Of a stretch of DNA of 14,466 nucleotides, positions 13,357 through 14,466 are shown piece after piece. The DNA comes from an uncultured Ellagibacter sp. (GTDB lineage Bacteria > Actinomycetota > Coriobacteriia > Coriobacteriales > Eggerthellaceae), in contig CAKUIV010000040.1 in NCBI GenBank assembly GCA_934661105.1, positions 1 to 14,466 on the forward strand, read 5' to 3'. The notes beneath the pieces are model-generated. The model ran no database searches. It saw only the letters and a list, made by a program, of their open reading frames with translations, and was not told where the DNA came from. The position numbers and the translations under genes are program-made. Every line of letters begins with the position of its first letter. The first letter of the stretch is position 1.

Positions 13357-14409
13357 TTATGCGATAGATCCCATGACGCCGATGAGCGGCAGCATGACCG
13401 CGATCAGCGTGGCGCCGACGGCGATGGTCAGAAACGCCGCGAGCACCGGCTCGACGCTGTTGACGGCGTTGTCGAGCTGGACGTTCGCGTCCTCGAAGAA
13501 GATGTCGGCCAGCTGCGCGAGCACGTCGTCGGTGGAGCCGGAGCGCGTGCCCATCAAAAGCATGCGCCCGTACACGGGCTCGAACACGTCTTTCTCGGCG
13601 ATGGCCTGGCCCAAGCTTCTCGGGTTGTCCAAATCGACCATGGCGTCGTAGGCGCTCTGCACCTTCGCGGCGAGCGCCGCGTGGTCGATGGTGGATGCCG
13701 CCATCTTCATGGCTTCGTCTTCCTGCACGCCTGAGGCCACATAAGCCGAGAGCGCATTGGTGAAGCGCGAAAGCGCCAGCTGGTACATCGCCTGGCGCGT
13801 TCCGGGGAACTTCTCCATCAGCCGCATCACCCAGATGCGGCCCGATTGCGTGCGTGCCCGCACGGCGATGACGAGCGCTGCCATCGTGGTGACGAGCACG
13901 ACGGCGAGCGCCACCCACCCGATGATCATGGAAACGCCCACCATGTTGAACGACCCCGAGGCAACCGACCCCGACATGTTGTTATAGGCATCGGTGAAGA
14001 TGGGCAGGATGACCGCGACCGTGAACGCGAGGATGATGCTCATCACGCACAGAAGCGCCGCCGGGTAGCCGACCGAACTCTGCAGCTTCGCGAACGAACG
14101 GCTCTCGCTTTCGTAGTAACGACCAAGGCTGCGCAGCACGCGCTCGGTGCGGCCGGCGGCTTCGCCCACGCGCACCATCTCCACCGCGTAGGTGGGAAAC
14201 GCCCCCGAGCTTTTCATGGCACTGGCAAGCCCCACGCCTTCGATCAGCTTTCCGTAAATCGCGTCGCATACGCCGCGGAACTGCGACGCCTCGCGATTCT
14301 CGGAAAGCATGTGAACCGCCTCGTCCGTTTGGACGCCGGCGGCGAGCATGGTCGACACGCTGCTGCAGAACGCGCTGATGGCGCTGCTTTCCAATAACTT
14401 GTCCGCCAT
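13357..14409 (-). CDS. pilC: Type IV pilus inner-membrane platform protein PilC (GspF family)
   Basis: This 350-residue membrane protein has two T2SSF domains (about 10-135 and 212-340) in tandem. Each has a VSTMLAAGVQTDEA or LSAYVASGVQEDEA helix and an F/E-rich EPVL or SSVGYP region before a membrane helix. Helices are near 115-138, 158-184 and 320-345. It is slightly shorter than the roughly 400 residues of proteobacterial PilC, as is common in Gram-positive clusters. The start at 14409 follows GGGAGA by five bases; an in-frame ATG at 14454 has no such site and adds residues unlike the family. PilC anchors the assembly and retraction ATPases. The assembly ATPase pilB is probably encoded just outside the right edge. 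Confidence 0.93.
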   Translation of the reverse strand: MADKLLESSAISAFCSSVSTMLAAGVQTDEAVHMLSENREASQFRGVCDAIYGKLIEGVGLASAMKSSGAFPTYAVEMVRVGEAAGRTERVLRSLGRYYESESRSFAKLQSSVGYPAALLCVMSIILAFTVAVILPIFTDAYNNMSGSVASGSFNMVGVSMIIGWVALAVVLVTTMAALVIAVRARTQSGRIWVMRLMEKFPGTRQAMYQLALSRFTNALSAYVASGVQEDEAMKMAASTIDHAALAAKVQSAYDAMVDLDNPRSLGQAIAEKDVFEPVYGRMLLMGTRSGSTDDVLAQLADIFFEDANVQLDNAVNSVEPVLAAFLTIAVGATLIAVMLPLIGVMGSIA

Positions 14410-14466
14410 TGAATTCTCCCGATAGCTGCCTATAGTCGCAAAACATTGTCGCACAATCCGTTGGGG

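Noticed and set aside
14410..14466. Possible promoter for pilC (TTGTGC and TATAGG on the minus strand)
   Set aside because: Both hexamers are weak and the cluster probably continues upstream outside the window, so an internal promoter is not supported.
1..14466. tRNA, rRNA, CRISPR array, insertion sequence or prophage
   Set aside because: No regular repeat-spacer array, transposase motif or recognisable RNA gene was found by reading. A covariance-model search was not possible here.

Overview
The window looks like the chromosome of a high-GC anaerobic actinobacterium, most likely a gut Coriobacteriia member of the Eggerthellaceae type (inference). The clues are paralogous hybrid histidine kinases paired with solute-binding lipoproteins, a membrane-anchored LuxR-type regulator, an oxygen-sensitive ferredoxin-dependent 2-oxoacid oxidoreductase, and a Gram-positive style type IV pilus cluster. 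No rRNA, tRNA, CRISPR array, insertion sequence or phage gene was seen.

Layout: (1) 1-3323, plus strand: the end of one hybrid histidine kinase, then a solute-binding lipoprotein translationally coupled to a second, complete hybrid kinase. This looks like a duplicated sensory unit. (2) 3324-3471: a leader/terminator region with a strong hairpin and four copies of one heptamer. (3) 3472-6572, plus: a tightly packed operon for a four-domain pyruvate/2-oxoisovalerate:ferredoxin oxidoreductase (fused gamma-delta, then alpha, then beta). Inside the gamma-delta gene lies a perfect parS-like 16-mer, part of a 24-bp palindrome. (4) 6586-7197, minus: a small two-helix membrane LuxR regulator, convergent with the oxidoreductase and divergent from the next operon. 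(5) 7347-10456, plus: a complete class II-type ABC importer (FecB/BtuF-like lipoprotein, FecCD/BtuC-like permease, FecE/BtuD-like ATPase) for an iron complex, heme or cobalamin. (6) 10460-14409, minus: type IV pilus genes in the order pilC, three or four small single-helix (pseudo)pilin-like proteins, pilT.

How they work together: the lipoprotein and kinase probably sense an extracellular small molecule and pass phosphate to an unseen partner. The oxidoreductase feeds reduced ferredoxin and acyl-CoA into anaerobic metabolism. The LuxR regulator is well placed to control the importer. The pilus genes make a retractile surface fibre. The most notable non-gene signal is the parS-like site, which suggests this locus lies in the origin-proximal ParB-loading region of the chromosome.
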